Below are positions 1 through 6,176 of a DNA stretch of 7,387 bases, one piece after another. The stretch comes from Candidatus Uhrbacteria bacterium. GTDB taxonomy: Bacteria; Patescibacteriota; Patescibacteriia; JACQRZ01. The position numbers were made by a program, and so were the translations under genes. The stretch's first letter is position 1. Each line of letters begins with the position of its first letter. Location of the stretch: NCBI GenBank assembly GCA_016206235.1, contig JACQRZ010000038.1, forward strand, positions 1 to 7,387, in the 5' to 3' direction. The notes under the pieces are model-generated. The model was not told the DNA's origin. It searched no databases and was given only the letters and a program-made list of their open reading frames with translations.

Positions 1-3
1 AAA

Positions 4-31
4 TTTCTAATGTCTAATTTCTAATTCCCAA
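4..31. repeat. Degenerate heptamer tandem repeat (TTYCTAA-like, about 4 units)
   Basis: Read in sevens, the sequence gives TTTCTAA, TGTCTAA, TTTCTAA and TTCCCAA. The first and third units are identical and the others differ at one to three positions. The window's left edge cuts the array, so more units may lie outside. The unit resembles the ACCCTAA heptamer at the opposite end of the window. Similar short intergenic strings are common in CPR genomes as I remember them, and I know of no established function. Confidence 0.55.
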
Positions 32-102
32 TTACATTTTTAACATTAAAACTTATAAGTTATTTGAGAATTGGTTTTTGGGATTTTGGAATTGATAGCA
101 AT

Positions 103-166
103 AGTATATCGTATTTGATACCTTGAGAAAAGTATACCATATACTCTATATCAAATACCACATACG
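103..166. repeat. Nested imperfect inverted repeat after the minus-strand operon
   Basis: The outer arms at 103-120 and 149-166 are complementary at about 15 of 18 positions, including the uninterrupted core GTATTTGATA / TATCAAATAC. Inside the loop is a perfect inner hairpin, AGTATA-CCA-TATACT (131-145). The structure starts four bases past the stop codon of the membrane-protein gene. A related inverted repeat with GTATTTGGTA-type arms lies after the surface-protein gene at 6071-6149. Confidence 0.6.
125..145 (-). terminator. Possible weak terminator of the clpC operon
   Basis: Read on the minus strand, the inner hairpin AGTATA-TGG-TATACT is followed directly by TTTCTC, about 25 bases past the stop codon of the last gene. 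The stem has only six pairs and is AT-rich, and the T-tract is short. It is therefore weak by intrinsic-terminator standards, and the larger surrounding inverted repeat may matter more. Confidence 0.25.
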
Positions 167-169
167 TAA

Positions 170-1009
170 TTAAGCGGCCATTGCTTCATTTTTGAATTTT
201 CGATGTTTTTTTAAGCGTTTTTTCAGTTCTTTTTCTGTTTTTTGTGCCTGCTTCTCATACTCTTCAGCTTTTTTTTTGTCAGCGTTCGCTTTTGTTTCGG
301 ATTTATACCAAGCAAAGAGAACAAGCATACTTTGAACAGGTAACATATTGAGCGCAGGTATAACTTCTAAGAGTGAGAGGATCAAGAGCACTATTTTAAA
401 GAGGACCGTACCTTTACCCCACAAAAAAATAGCCAGAATAACGCTAATACTCCACGTGATGGCTGCAGAAAAACCAAACGTAAATATGTCAGAAGCATCC
501 TTGATAATAGCTAAAATGAGTACAAGAAAAAAAGCAGTCGGATCATGTTCTGCCGCTGCTTTGCGTAATTGAAGCGCTAATTTGAGAGTATTTCTTATGA
601 GATTTTTTCCAGCAATAATTTGAGCCGCTTCATGGCCCATTTTTATTTTACCTTCTATATTTTCTTGATTCTCTTGCGAGAGAGGAAGAGCAGCAGCTAT
701 ATTTTGCATCGCCTCCTCTTTATTCTTCGATTGTGCGATTCTCTGAATACTTTGAGCTCGTTGCTGAATGGACTGTTTTGCCGCCATTGCTTGCTGCACA
801 TGGCGTGATTTGAGCATCGCATCCTTTACAATTGATTCAGTGTTTCCTGCCTGTATATTTTTTAATGTCAGGTTCGCAGCATCCATGTTTCGCAGAGCCG
901 TTTGCATTTTTTGAGACTGCAAAAATTTTTCGCGGGCTTTCTCGCGGGCTTTCTCAATTCCTTTTCGTTTTGCAGCCTCAACCAATCGATCAGTAAATGA
1001 ATCTGACAT
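170..1009 (-). CDS. Multi-pass membrane protein with long charged helical ends (hypothetical)
   Basis: I do not recognise a named family. The chosen ATG at 1007-1009 gives 279 residues. An in-frame TTG three codons upstream would give 282. Neither start has a clear Shine-Dalgarno sequence. Numbering from the TTG start, residues 1-155 are hydrophilic, rich in Lys, Ala, Gln and Glu, and probably helical. Residues 161-238 form a hydrophobic block that best fits four closely packed membrane spans (about 162-177, 183-200, 204-221 and 224-238). They include a KDASDIF stretch like one I recall in small CPR membrane proteins. Residues 240-282 are Lys/Glu-rich and coiled-coil-like. The positive-inside rule then puts both ends in the cytoplasm. 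The gene starts 30 bp after clpC on the same strand and probably shares its transcript. An adaptor or membrane anchor for the Clp machine is possible, but only gene order supports it. A 12-bp tandem duplication encodes EKAREKAR near the N-terminus. Confidence 0.9.
   Translation of the reverse strand: MSDSFTDRLVEAAKRKGIEKAREKAREKFLQSQKMQTALRNMDAANLTLKNIQAGNTESIVKDAMLKSRHVQQAMAAKQSIQQRAQSIQRIAQSKNKEEAMQNIAAALPLSQENQENIEGKIKMGHEAAQIIAGKNLIRNTLKLALQLRKAAAEHDPTAFFLVLILAIIKDASDIFTFGFSAAITWSISVILAIFLWGKGTVLFKIVLLILSLLEVIPALNMLPVQSMLVLFAWYKSETKANADKKKAEEYEKQAQKTEKELKKRLKKHRKFKNEAMAA
931..954. repeat. Perfect 12-bp tandem duplication within the membrane-protein gene
   Basis: CGCGGGCTTTCT occurs twice back to back (931-942 and 943-954). 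On the coding minus strand it produces the repeated tetrapeptide in IEKAREKAREKF. It keeps the reading frame and lies in the charged N-terminal helix, where length change is probably tolerated. Confidence 0.85.
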
Positions 1010-1039
1010 AGGTGACAAGCATGATTGTAAGTGAGTGCC

Positions 1040-3511
1040 TTATTTTACTTTGCAGACAAAGTCATTTTTGATGTAATCCAGCGACAGTATGAGCGGAGTG
1101 TCGGATTCGAGCGCGAGAAGTGTTTCGGCAATTTTATTTTCAATAACGCTTTCGATAAGGTGGCGGACATTTCGTGCGCCAGAAAGCAGGTTGTATGAAC
1201 GTTCGATAAGCTCTTTTTTCAGTTTTGGCGTCCAGGAAAGTGTAATATTGTTTGGTGCGACACGCGCACGCAATTCCTCGAGCTTAAGCTCCACAATCTC
1301 TGCAATGTCTTCCTTTGTAAGCTGATCAAAAACAATGATCTGATCAAGTCGATTGATAAGTTCAGGATTCAATACCGATTTTAACTCTTCCATCACATAC
1401 TCCTTTGTTTTTGCAGACGACTCTTTAGCATCGGACAAAAATCCAAGCGAACCGTTTTGGGTAAATTTCTTCGCGCCAATATTTGATGTGATAACAATCA
1501 TCGTGTTTGAGAAGTCCACCTTTTTGCCCGCCGCATCTGTGAGTACGCCATCCTCAAGGATTTGGAGTAAGATCTGGGCAACCCTGGGGTGCGCTTTTTC
1601 AATCTCATCAAAGAGCACGAGCGAGTGCGGACGTTGCCGTACTGCCTCAGTGAGTTTTCCGCCCTCGCGGTAGCCGATGTAGCCGCTTGGAGCTCCAATC
1701 AGTCGAGATAAGTTAAAGCTTTCCGAAAACTCAGACATATCGAGCTTCAGAAGCCCATCAGTGCCAAACATTTCTTTTGCGATTACTCGCGCAAGTTCTG
1801 TTTTCCCCACACCGCTCGGCCCCAGAAAGGCAAAGCTGGCAATGGGGCGCCCGCGTTTAAGAAGCCCGCTTTTTGCCCGACGGATAAAATTGGCAACCGT
1901 TTTTTTGGCATGATGTTGGCCAACAATATATTCACTCAAACAGTCCTCAAGCTTAAGATACCGTTCTTTTTCGTTTTGAAGCAAGACGCGTACTGGTATG
2001 CCAGTTATAGACGAGACAACTTCGCCAATACGTTGTGGAGTGATCACGCCGACACTTGCCGCTTCTTGTTCCAGGAGGTCGGTAAGTGTTTTTTTAAGTT
2101 GTACTTCTTGATAGTGAAGCCCCTGGGCAGTCTGAAGATCATTTTTTTCATAAAGTGCGTGTTCTTTATGTCGCGCGATATCAGCTGTTTCTTTTCTGAG
2201 ACGCGCGATAGTGAGCGCCAAATCGCTTCGGTAGTTTTCAATTTTGAGTTTTGCCGACGCTTCGTCGATGAGATCAATTGCTTTGTCGGGTAGAAATTTT
2301 TCTGGAATATAGCGCTGGCTCATATCGATTGCCGCGCGTATGGCTTCTGGCTGGATTTTAACATGATGGTACTGTTCGTAGTTAGGAGCAAGGCCCGTTA
2401 AAATCTGCACTGCTTCTTCTTCGCTCGGTTGAGGAACAGAAATAGGCTGGAAGCGCCGTTCGAGCGCGGGATCTTCTTCAATATATTTTTTATACTCCTG
2501 GTAGGTAGTTGCTCCAATACAACGCATCTCACCGCGAGCGAGCGCGGGTTTTACGATGTTTCCAGCATCCAGCGAGCCGTTTGACGAACCAGCACCGACA
2601 AGGTTGTGGATCTCGTCAATAAAGAGAATGATGCGATTATCATTTTTCACTTCATCAAGTACTTGTTTGAAACGCATCTCAAGTTCGCCACGGAACGCGC
2701 TTCCCGCAATAAGCGCCGTCAAATTCAAGGAGTATACTTTTTTATCTTTGAGCACATCGGGAACGTTGCCCTGGACAATAGCTTTTGCAAGTCCTTCTAC
2801 GATGGCTGTTTTTCCAACACCAGGATTGCCAAGCAGCACGGGGTTGTTTTTGGTGCGGCGCGCTAAGACGCGCATAAGTCGCTCAAGCTCTTTTTCTCGT
2901 CCAATGAGTGGATCGCATTTTGCGGCTGTCTCAGAATCGGTAAGGTGGACGGCAAAGTATTCAAGCGCTGACGCTCTTTTTGATTTTGTTGGAGCTTGTA
3001 CAGGTTCTTCATGAGGGCCACCTTCTCCTGGTGGGAGTGCTTCATGGGGAAGAATGGTGTCCAACAGATCCGCAATTTTTGAAGATGTCTGTAGAATAGC
3101 GCTTAACTGATCTTTGATTTTTGATGAATCGAGTCGATGCTCTTTAATGATTTTTTTTATGTGAGGGTTTTTACTTTCCAAAAGACTTGCGAATAAGTGC
3201 TCGGTTCCAATATGGCTATGATTGTAGTGGTCAGCGAGTGCCGCAGCGTCGAGAATAATTTTCTTGCTCGTTGGTGAAAGTGAGGGCGGTATTTTTTTGC
3301 TCTGTTTTTTCAGGGTCTTTGATTTCTTTTTTAGCGCGGACAAATTGGTAAGAAAGTGCTCAACTTGGTTGGTGAGGCTGTAAAAAAGATGCGTCGGCTC
3401 GATCTTTTCCTTGCCTTCGAATGCCGCCAACTGTGCTGCTTGGGCTAAGATGCGTCGAAGGTTATGCGTTGAGTTGTGAATAAGGTTTTCCATGGATGGT
3501 TGGTTTGTCAT
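1040..3511 (-). CDS. clpC: ClpC-type ATP-dependent unfoldase (Clp/Hsp100, two AAA+ domains)
   Basis: This is a cytoplasmic ring ATPase that unfolds proteins, most likely for ClpP. At 823 residues it has the usual ClpC length. A double Clp_N repeat covers about residues 7-140 (THLF at 40-43, GTEHLF at 102-107), with a Lys-rich insert at 60-84 between the halves. AAA+ domain 1 has Walker A GNPGVGKT (228-235), Walker B ending in DE (299-300) and Arg-finger candidates R352/R353. Its pore loop is AFRG (272-275), where KYRG is usual. A middle domain of about 60 residues (420-482) is far too short for ClpB and fits ClpC. AAA+ domain 2 has Walker A GPSGVGKT (564-571), pore loop GYIGY (610-614), Walker B DE (635-636), sensor 1 N677, Arg finger R721 and sensor 2 GAR (778-780). 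LGF (689-691) sits where ClpC/ClpA carry the ClpP-binding loop. No adaptor or clpP gene is in view. The start ATG at 3509-3511 lacks a Shine-Dalgarno; M7 (3491-3493) is an alternative start. Confidence 0.96.
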   Translation of the reverse strand: MTNQPSMENLIHNSTHNLRRILAQAAQLAAFEGKEKIEPTHLFYSLTNQVEHFLTNLSALKKKSKTLKKQSKKIPPSLSPTSKKIILDAAALADHYNHSHIGTEHLFASLLESKNPHIKKIIKEHRLDSSKIKDQLSAILQTSSKIADLLDTILPHEALPPGEGGPHEEPVQAPTKSKRASALEYFAVHLTDSETAAKCDPLIGREKELERLMRVLARRTKNNPVLLGNPGVGKTAIVEGLAKAIVQGNVPDVLKDKKVYSLNLTALIAGSAFRGELEMRFKQVLDEVKNDNRIILFIDEIHNLVGAGSSNGSLDAGNIVKPALARGEMRCIGATTYQEYKKYIEEDPALERRFQPISVPQPSEEEAVQILTGLAPNYEQYHHVKIQPEAIRAAIDMSQRYIPEKFLPDKAIDLIDEASAKLKIENYRSDLALTIARLRKETADIARHKEHALYEKNDLQTAQGLHYQEVQLKKTLTDLLEQEAASVGVITPQRIGEVVSSITGIPVRVLLQNEKERYLKLEDCLSEYIVGQHHAKKTVANFIRRAKSGLLKRGRPIASFAFLGPSGVGKTELARVIAKEMFGTDGLLKLDMSEFSESFNLSRLIGAPSGYIGYREGGKLTEAVRQRPHSLVLFDEIEKAHPRVAQILLQILEDGVLTDAAGKKVDFSNTMIVITSNIGAKKFTQNGSLGFLSDAKESSAKTKEYVMEELKSVLNPELINRLDQIIVFDQLTKEDIAEIVELKLEELRARVAPNNITLSWTPKLKKELIERSYNLLSGARNVRHLIESVIENKIAETLLALESDTPLILSLDYIKNDFVCKVK
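1439..1447 (-). other. LGF tripeptide: predicted ClpP-docking loop of ClpC
   Basis: The codons CTT GGA TTT encode Leu-Gly-Phe at residues 689-691, in the large subdomain of AAA+ domain 2 upstream of the Arg finger. ClpA, ClpC and ClpX carry (I/L/V)GF at the loop that enters the hydrophobic pockets of ClpP; ClpB lacks it. Its presence favours a protease-linked unfoldase over a disaggregase. Confidence 0.75.
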
Positions 3512-3535
3512 TTGGATAGGCTTTTTCGTATTATT

Positions 3536-3564
3536 AGTATATAATGGAGAGGTCGGATCGTCAA
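3536..3564 (-). promoter_or_regulatory. Sigma70-type promoter for the clpC operon
   Basis: On the minus strand, TTGACG (3559-3564) and TATACT (3536-3541) are separated by exactly 17 bp, each one base from the consensus. The expected transcription start is near 3529, giving a leader of about 18 nt before the clpC ATG. The -10 overlaps the plus-strand TATAAT. No CIRCE-like or other known heat-shock operator was seen. Confidence 0.65.
3540..3545 (+). promoter_or_regulatory. TATAAT -10 element for the surface-protein gene
   Basis: A perfect TATAAT lies 31 bp before the start codon, so transcription would begin near 3552 with a leader of about 25 nt. No good -35 is seen at 16-18 bp upstream and there is no TGn extension, so an activator may be needed. 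It overlaps the -10 of the opposing clpC promoter by two bases. Confidence 0.45.
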
Positions 3565-3576
3565 TGAAAGAAATGT

Positions 3577-6057
3577 ATGTTTGTGAGAAAAATTGTGCCG
3601 GGAATTTCTGTTATTGCCCTAGCAGCTTTTTTAGCTGTAGCATTTTCTTTTTCACGCGCCGCTTCAAGCGATTTCGTGTTTATTGGAGGAACCGCGTGGA
3701 ATCCGAATACGGGATGGATGTTTCAGGTGCCAACAAAAGTCAAGGACTACGTTGCAAAAGTTCATGGCGTAAAGAAATGCAATCGTGCAACATGCGTAGA
3801 TGATAGAAGTACCGAAGATGCAAGTGATGACACAGAGTATTCGTTAGGAGATGTGAGTGGATGGTCATGGTCAGATGTGTACGGATGGATTTGCTGGGGG
3901 GCGACATGTAAGGATCCAGTGCTTGCTGATACTGCGAAATTTGGGTCGCAATTGGCGCCGCCAGGAAATGTGGAGCCGTTTGCAAAAGTGAGCGCATGTG
4001 AATGTGACAAGATAGAGAATTGTCCTGAAGAAAAAATTAAACTCGTCAATGGCGATATTAAGACAGTCAAAAGAAAGTTATGCCCTACCTCAGGTTGGAT
4101 GAAAATTATTTCTTTGAAAGATAATGGTTGGATAAGACTTTCCCATCTCAATCCTCCAAGCGGGAACAGCTATGAAGTCAAGTATGATGATCTGCGGCGC
4201 GAATTTCGCGGATGGGCATGGAATGGCACGCTTGGTTGGGTATCGTTTTCTGGAAAGACATTGTATGAAACGCGTCGCGCTCCTCCATGCCCTCGAGGTA
4301 CACGCATTTGCAAAGGCTTTGACATTGATGGCAGAGAGTACCGCGCATGCAAAGCGAAATGCGAGCAGAATACCGAAACTGAACTTGGATGTCAAGGTGA
4401 TCAGCAGGCGCCATGGAACTATAAAGGATGCTTGGAAGGGCTAACATGCGAGCAATCACCGACCGATACCGTTGACAGCGGTTACCTTTGTCGTGAAAGT
4501 GCAACCGACACCTCTGCGCCAGCTGTTGGCTCAACATTTACGACTGGTCGCGCATGTGATCCGTATTGCGACAAAAGCGTCGACCTCAAAAAAGATGATC
4601 CATCAAGTCTTTGGAAGACGGCATTTTTAGGAACGCGTATTCTAACACAAGGCGGAAGTATTTATGGAAAAACCATTACCGACGCACAAGCTGACTATAA
4701 GCAAGATGAAAAAAATGCGGCACGAGAATTTACCATGCTGAAAAGCATAAAGGATAAGGATGATGCAAGCGGCAAGGTCGTGCGTCTCAAAAGCAATCTC
4801 GGAATTCTCGATATACAATCACTCACTACGAAAAGCACAAACGATTACTTAGATAAGGCCAAAAATAAATATCGTCAAACCGTATATGTTCCCGGCGCTT
4901 CAGAAAATCCGGAAGCCGCGCTCTTTAACTTCTTGCGCGATTCGCGAACAGGAGGACAAGTCTTCTTTCATGATGGCGATCTTACGATCGGAGCGCTGTA
5001 CGATCCTCAAAAGGGTTCTGAACATTGGATGGTGTCAAATGGTATTATTGTGAATGGAAAAGCGATGTCTGGCGCCCGTACCGTCGTGATTCATGGCAAT
5101 CTCACCATAAAGGCGCCCATAGTGTATGAGCACACGACGGTAACATCTGCAAAACAACTGGCTTCGCTTGCATGGATCGTCTATAAGAATCCATCAAGTA
5201 AAGATGGCGGAGGCACTGTTAGTGTTGATACATGCACATCGCCGTCGCCCTATGCGACAGAATTTGATTACTTTACCGAACTCAGCGGTGTATTTATCGC
5301 AGAAAATACCATCTCCTTTGGCAAAGGTGAGGGGAAAGAATGTAAGGAAGCGTTTGATACGGCACTTGCCAATTTTAAAAAGGAAGCAGCTGCAAAGAAA
5401 GTTGCTGGCAGAGCCGCATGGGCACGTGCCTCAAAATGTAAGGACTTATGGAAGAGTAAAGCTGACATGAAGGAGCGTTGTGACAAGGCCGTTGCCAAAG
5501 ACGAAGAAGCAAAATCAATAGCAGAGGATGGCGAGGAAAGCGCGCAAGCAAAACGCGCTGCATACGATGCCGCATACCAAGTGTTTCTTAGCGCATGCTG
5601 GGAAGTTGACAAGAACGATCCAACGAAAAAGAACTTTAAAGCAACCAAGCCATGCATTGCAAGGCAAGAAGCGCTTACAAAACAGCGTGCAGAAGTAGAA
5701 AAAAAGGAGAAAGAAGCGGCGCAAAAGCGAGATGAGGCAAACGATGCGATATCGGCTTATCTCACCTACTGTTCGCTGGACAGCGACCATAAAGATGTCT
5801 GTGAAAAAGCAAAAAAAGACTTCCTTTCCGCGGTGCGTCTTGAGTTCCTTGCGAGCAAGCACCAGGAACTTTCTTCCCAATTTGATCAAGACCTTCCCGT
5901 TCGAGTAAACGGAGCGTTGTTCGCGCGGAAAATTGATTTCAAACGAGTATATGCCGGCGTTAAGGGCGGATCAGAAATCATTCGTAACGATGGTCGAATG
6001 CTCGTGAATACGCCGCCTGGCTTGGAAGACTTCTTGCGTTCTTTGCCAGCAAAATAA
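3577..6057 (+). CDS. Large secreted Cys-rich surface protein with Trp repeats and a helical insertion (CPR-type, hypothetical)
   Basis: This is an 826-residue exported protein of unknown function. A signal peptide covers residues 1-28 (basic MFVRK, hydrophobic core 10-25, likely cleavage after SRA). Four Trp-rich repeats occupy 34-226: AWNPNTGW, GWSWSDVYGW, GWMKIISLKDNGW and GWAWNGTLGW. They resemble GWAWS...GWISF repeats I recall in CPR surface proteins. A Cys-rich segment (238-331) carries ten cysteines. Residues 350-585 look beta-rich (ILTQGGSIYGK, VVIHGNLTI, LSGVFIAENTI) and, with the C-terminus 771-826 (VNGALFARKIDFKR, NTPPGLEDFL), match a domain I associate with CPR exported proteins. 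That domain is split by a helical Ala/Lys/Glu-rich insertion (588-770) with paired cysteines. The mature protein has 26 cysteines, which suggests disulfide stabilisation outside the cell. I see no C-terminal anchor or sortase motif. The ATG at 3577 was chosen because it gives the signal peptide; only a purine-rich GAAAGAAA precedes it. The clpC operon diverges upstream and pilM follows. Confidence 0.93.
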   Translation: MFVRKIVPGISVIALAAFLAVAFSFSRAASSDFVFIGGTAWNPNTGWMFQVPTKVKDYVAKVHGVKKCNRATCVDDRSTEDASDDTEYSLGDVSGWSWSDVYGWICWGATCKDPVLADTAKFGSQLAPPGNVEPFAKVSACECDKIENCPEEKIKLVNGDIKTVKRKLCPTSGWMKIISLKDNGWIRLSHLNPPSGNSYEVKYDDLRREFRGWAWNGTLGWVSFSGKTLYETRRAPPCPRGTRICKGFDIDGREYRACKAKCEQNTETELGCQGDQQAPWNYKGCLEGLTCEQSPTDTVDSGYLCRESATDTSAPAVGSTFTTGRACDPYCDKSVDLKKDDPSSLWKTAFLGTRILTQGGSIYGKTITDAQADYKQDEKNAAREFTMLKSIKDKDDASGKVVRLKSNLGILDIQSLTTKSTNDYLDKAKNKYRQTVYVPGASENPEAALFNFLRDSRTGGQVFFHDGDLTIGALYDPQKGSEHWMVSNGIIVNGKAMSGARTVVIHGNLTIKAPIVYEHTTVTSAKQLASLAWIVYKNPSSKDGGGTVSVDTCTSPSPYATEFDYFTELSGVFIAENTISFGKGEGKECKEAFDTALANFKKEAAAKKVAGRAAWARASKCKDLWKSKADMKERCDKAVAKDEEAKSIAEDGEESAQAKRAAYDAAYQVFLSACWEVDKNDPTKKNFKATKPCIARQEALTKQRAEVEKKEKEAAQKRDEANDAISAYLTYCSLDSDHKDVCEKAKKDFLSAVRLEFLASKHQELSSQFDQDLPVRVNGALFARKIDFKRVYAGVKGGSEIIRNDGRMLVNTPPGLEDFLRSLPAK
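3676..4254 (+). repeat. Degenerate Trp-rich protein repeats (GWxW...GW)
   Basis: Four units are visible at residues 39-47, 94-104, 172-185 and 211-221. Each has one or two aromatic residues, a 4-10-residue spacer and a closing GW followed by a beta-like stretch. The second and fourth are the clearest (GWSWSDVYGWICW, GWAWNGTLGWVSF); the first and third are eroded. The Gly-Trp pairs suggest a small beta-module used for surface binding, which is an inference. Confidence 0.6.
5338..5886 (+). other. Cys-stapled helical insertion within the surface protein
   Basis: Residues 588-770 are rich in Ala, Lys and Glu and nearly free of Pro and Gly, unlike the beta-rich flanks. Three units share the pattern helix, Cys, polar loop, Cys, helix: C621/C635, C674/C693 and C732/C742. 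Successive units start about 53 and 58 residues apart. Each pair could staple a helical hairpin by a disulfide. C553 and C589 at the base could form one more pair. Confidence 0.55.
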
Positions 6058-6163
6058 GTAGCAAGTATTTAGTATATAGTATTTGGTATTTTGGCAATTG
6101 AAGATTCATAAAAATTTTTCCATATTCTTAATACTAAATACCATATACTACACACCGACCATA
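6058..6163. other. Gene-free intergenic region between the surface-protein gene and pilM
   Basis: No gene is supported. The region contains the long AT-rich inverted repeat (6071-6149) with an AAAAATTTTT palindrome (6110-6119) in its loop. The pilM promoter and leader follow from 6164. Confidence 0.7.
6071..6149. repeat. Long imperfect inverted repeat (GTATTTGGTA-type arms)
   Basis: The arms at 6071-6090 and 6130-6149 are each 20 nt and complementary at 18 positions; one of the two exceptions would be a G-U pair in RNA. The T6070/A6150 pair extends the stem by one. The loop is 39 nt. The arms resemble those of the repeat at 103-166 (shared GTATTTGrTA core), so both may belong to one dispersed intergenic family. 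It begins 14 bp after the surface-protein stop codon, where a 3'-end stabilising or terminating role is possible, although no T-run follows the right arm. Confidence 0.65.
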
Positions 6164-6172
6164 TGCTATACT
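6164..6172 (+). promoter_or_regulatory. Extended -10 promoter of pilM
   Basis: TGCTATACT is an extended -10 (TGn followed by TATACT). It predicts a transcript start near 6179 and a leader of about 45 nt. No convincing -35 is present (TATACT at 6144-6149 is a poor match), which is normal for extended -10 promoters. pilM can therefore be transcribed apart from the surface-protein gene. Confidence 0.6.
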
Positions 6173-6176
6173 ATAG

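Larger units (their letters stand above)
1..169. other. Gene-free AT-rich intergenic region with repeats
   Basis: No coding sequence is supported here. Three structures fill it. The first is four degenerate copies of a 7-bp unit (TTTCTAA, TGTCTAA, TTTCTAA, TTCCCAA) at 4-31. The second is a perfect 12-bp palindrome, AACTTATAAGTT, at 50-61. The third is a nested inverted repeat at 103-166, just past the end of the minus-strand operon. The stretch 70-94 is T/G-rich (AATTGG, then TTTTTGGGATTTTGG) and partly complements the heptamer region: CCAATT at 28-33 pairs with AATTGG at 70-75. Confidence 0.7.

Noticed and set aside
1353..1673. Plus-strand open frames opposite clpC (also 1910-2293 and 2556-3014)
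   Set aside because: These are antisense shadows of a strongly conserved gene; the products lack recognisable motifs and there are no start signals.
1040..3511. Identification of the AAA+ protein as ClpB or ClpA
   Set aside because: ClpB has a much longer middle domain and no LGF loop; ClpA lacks a middle domain. The roughly 60-residue middle domain plus LGF fits ClpC best.
3512..3576. CIRCE or CtsR-type heat-shock operator before clpC
   Set aside because: No TTAGCACTC-N9-GAGTGCTAA dyad and no CtsR-like heptad repeat was found in this gap.
3492..3803. Plus-strand open frame of 103 codons overlapping the start of the surface-protein gene
   Set aside because: It overlaps the clpC start and the signal-peptide region in another frame. 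Its product is a Cys/Phe-rich mixture without domain features, while the 3577 frame gives a clean signal peptide.
5515..5889. Minus-strand frames opposite the surface-protein gene (also 5268-5657 and 3762-4151)
   Set aside because: Low-complexity Phe/Cys/Leu-rich translations are expected from the complement of a Lys/Glu/Ala-rich gene; no independent support.
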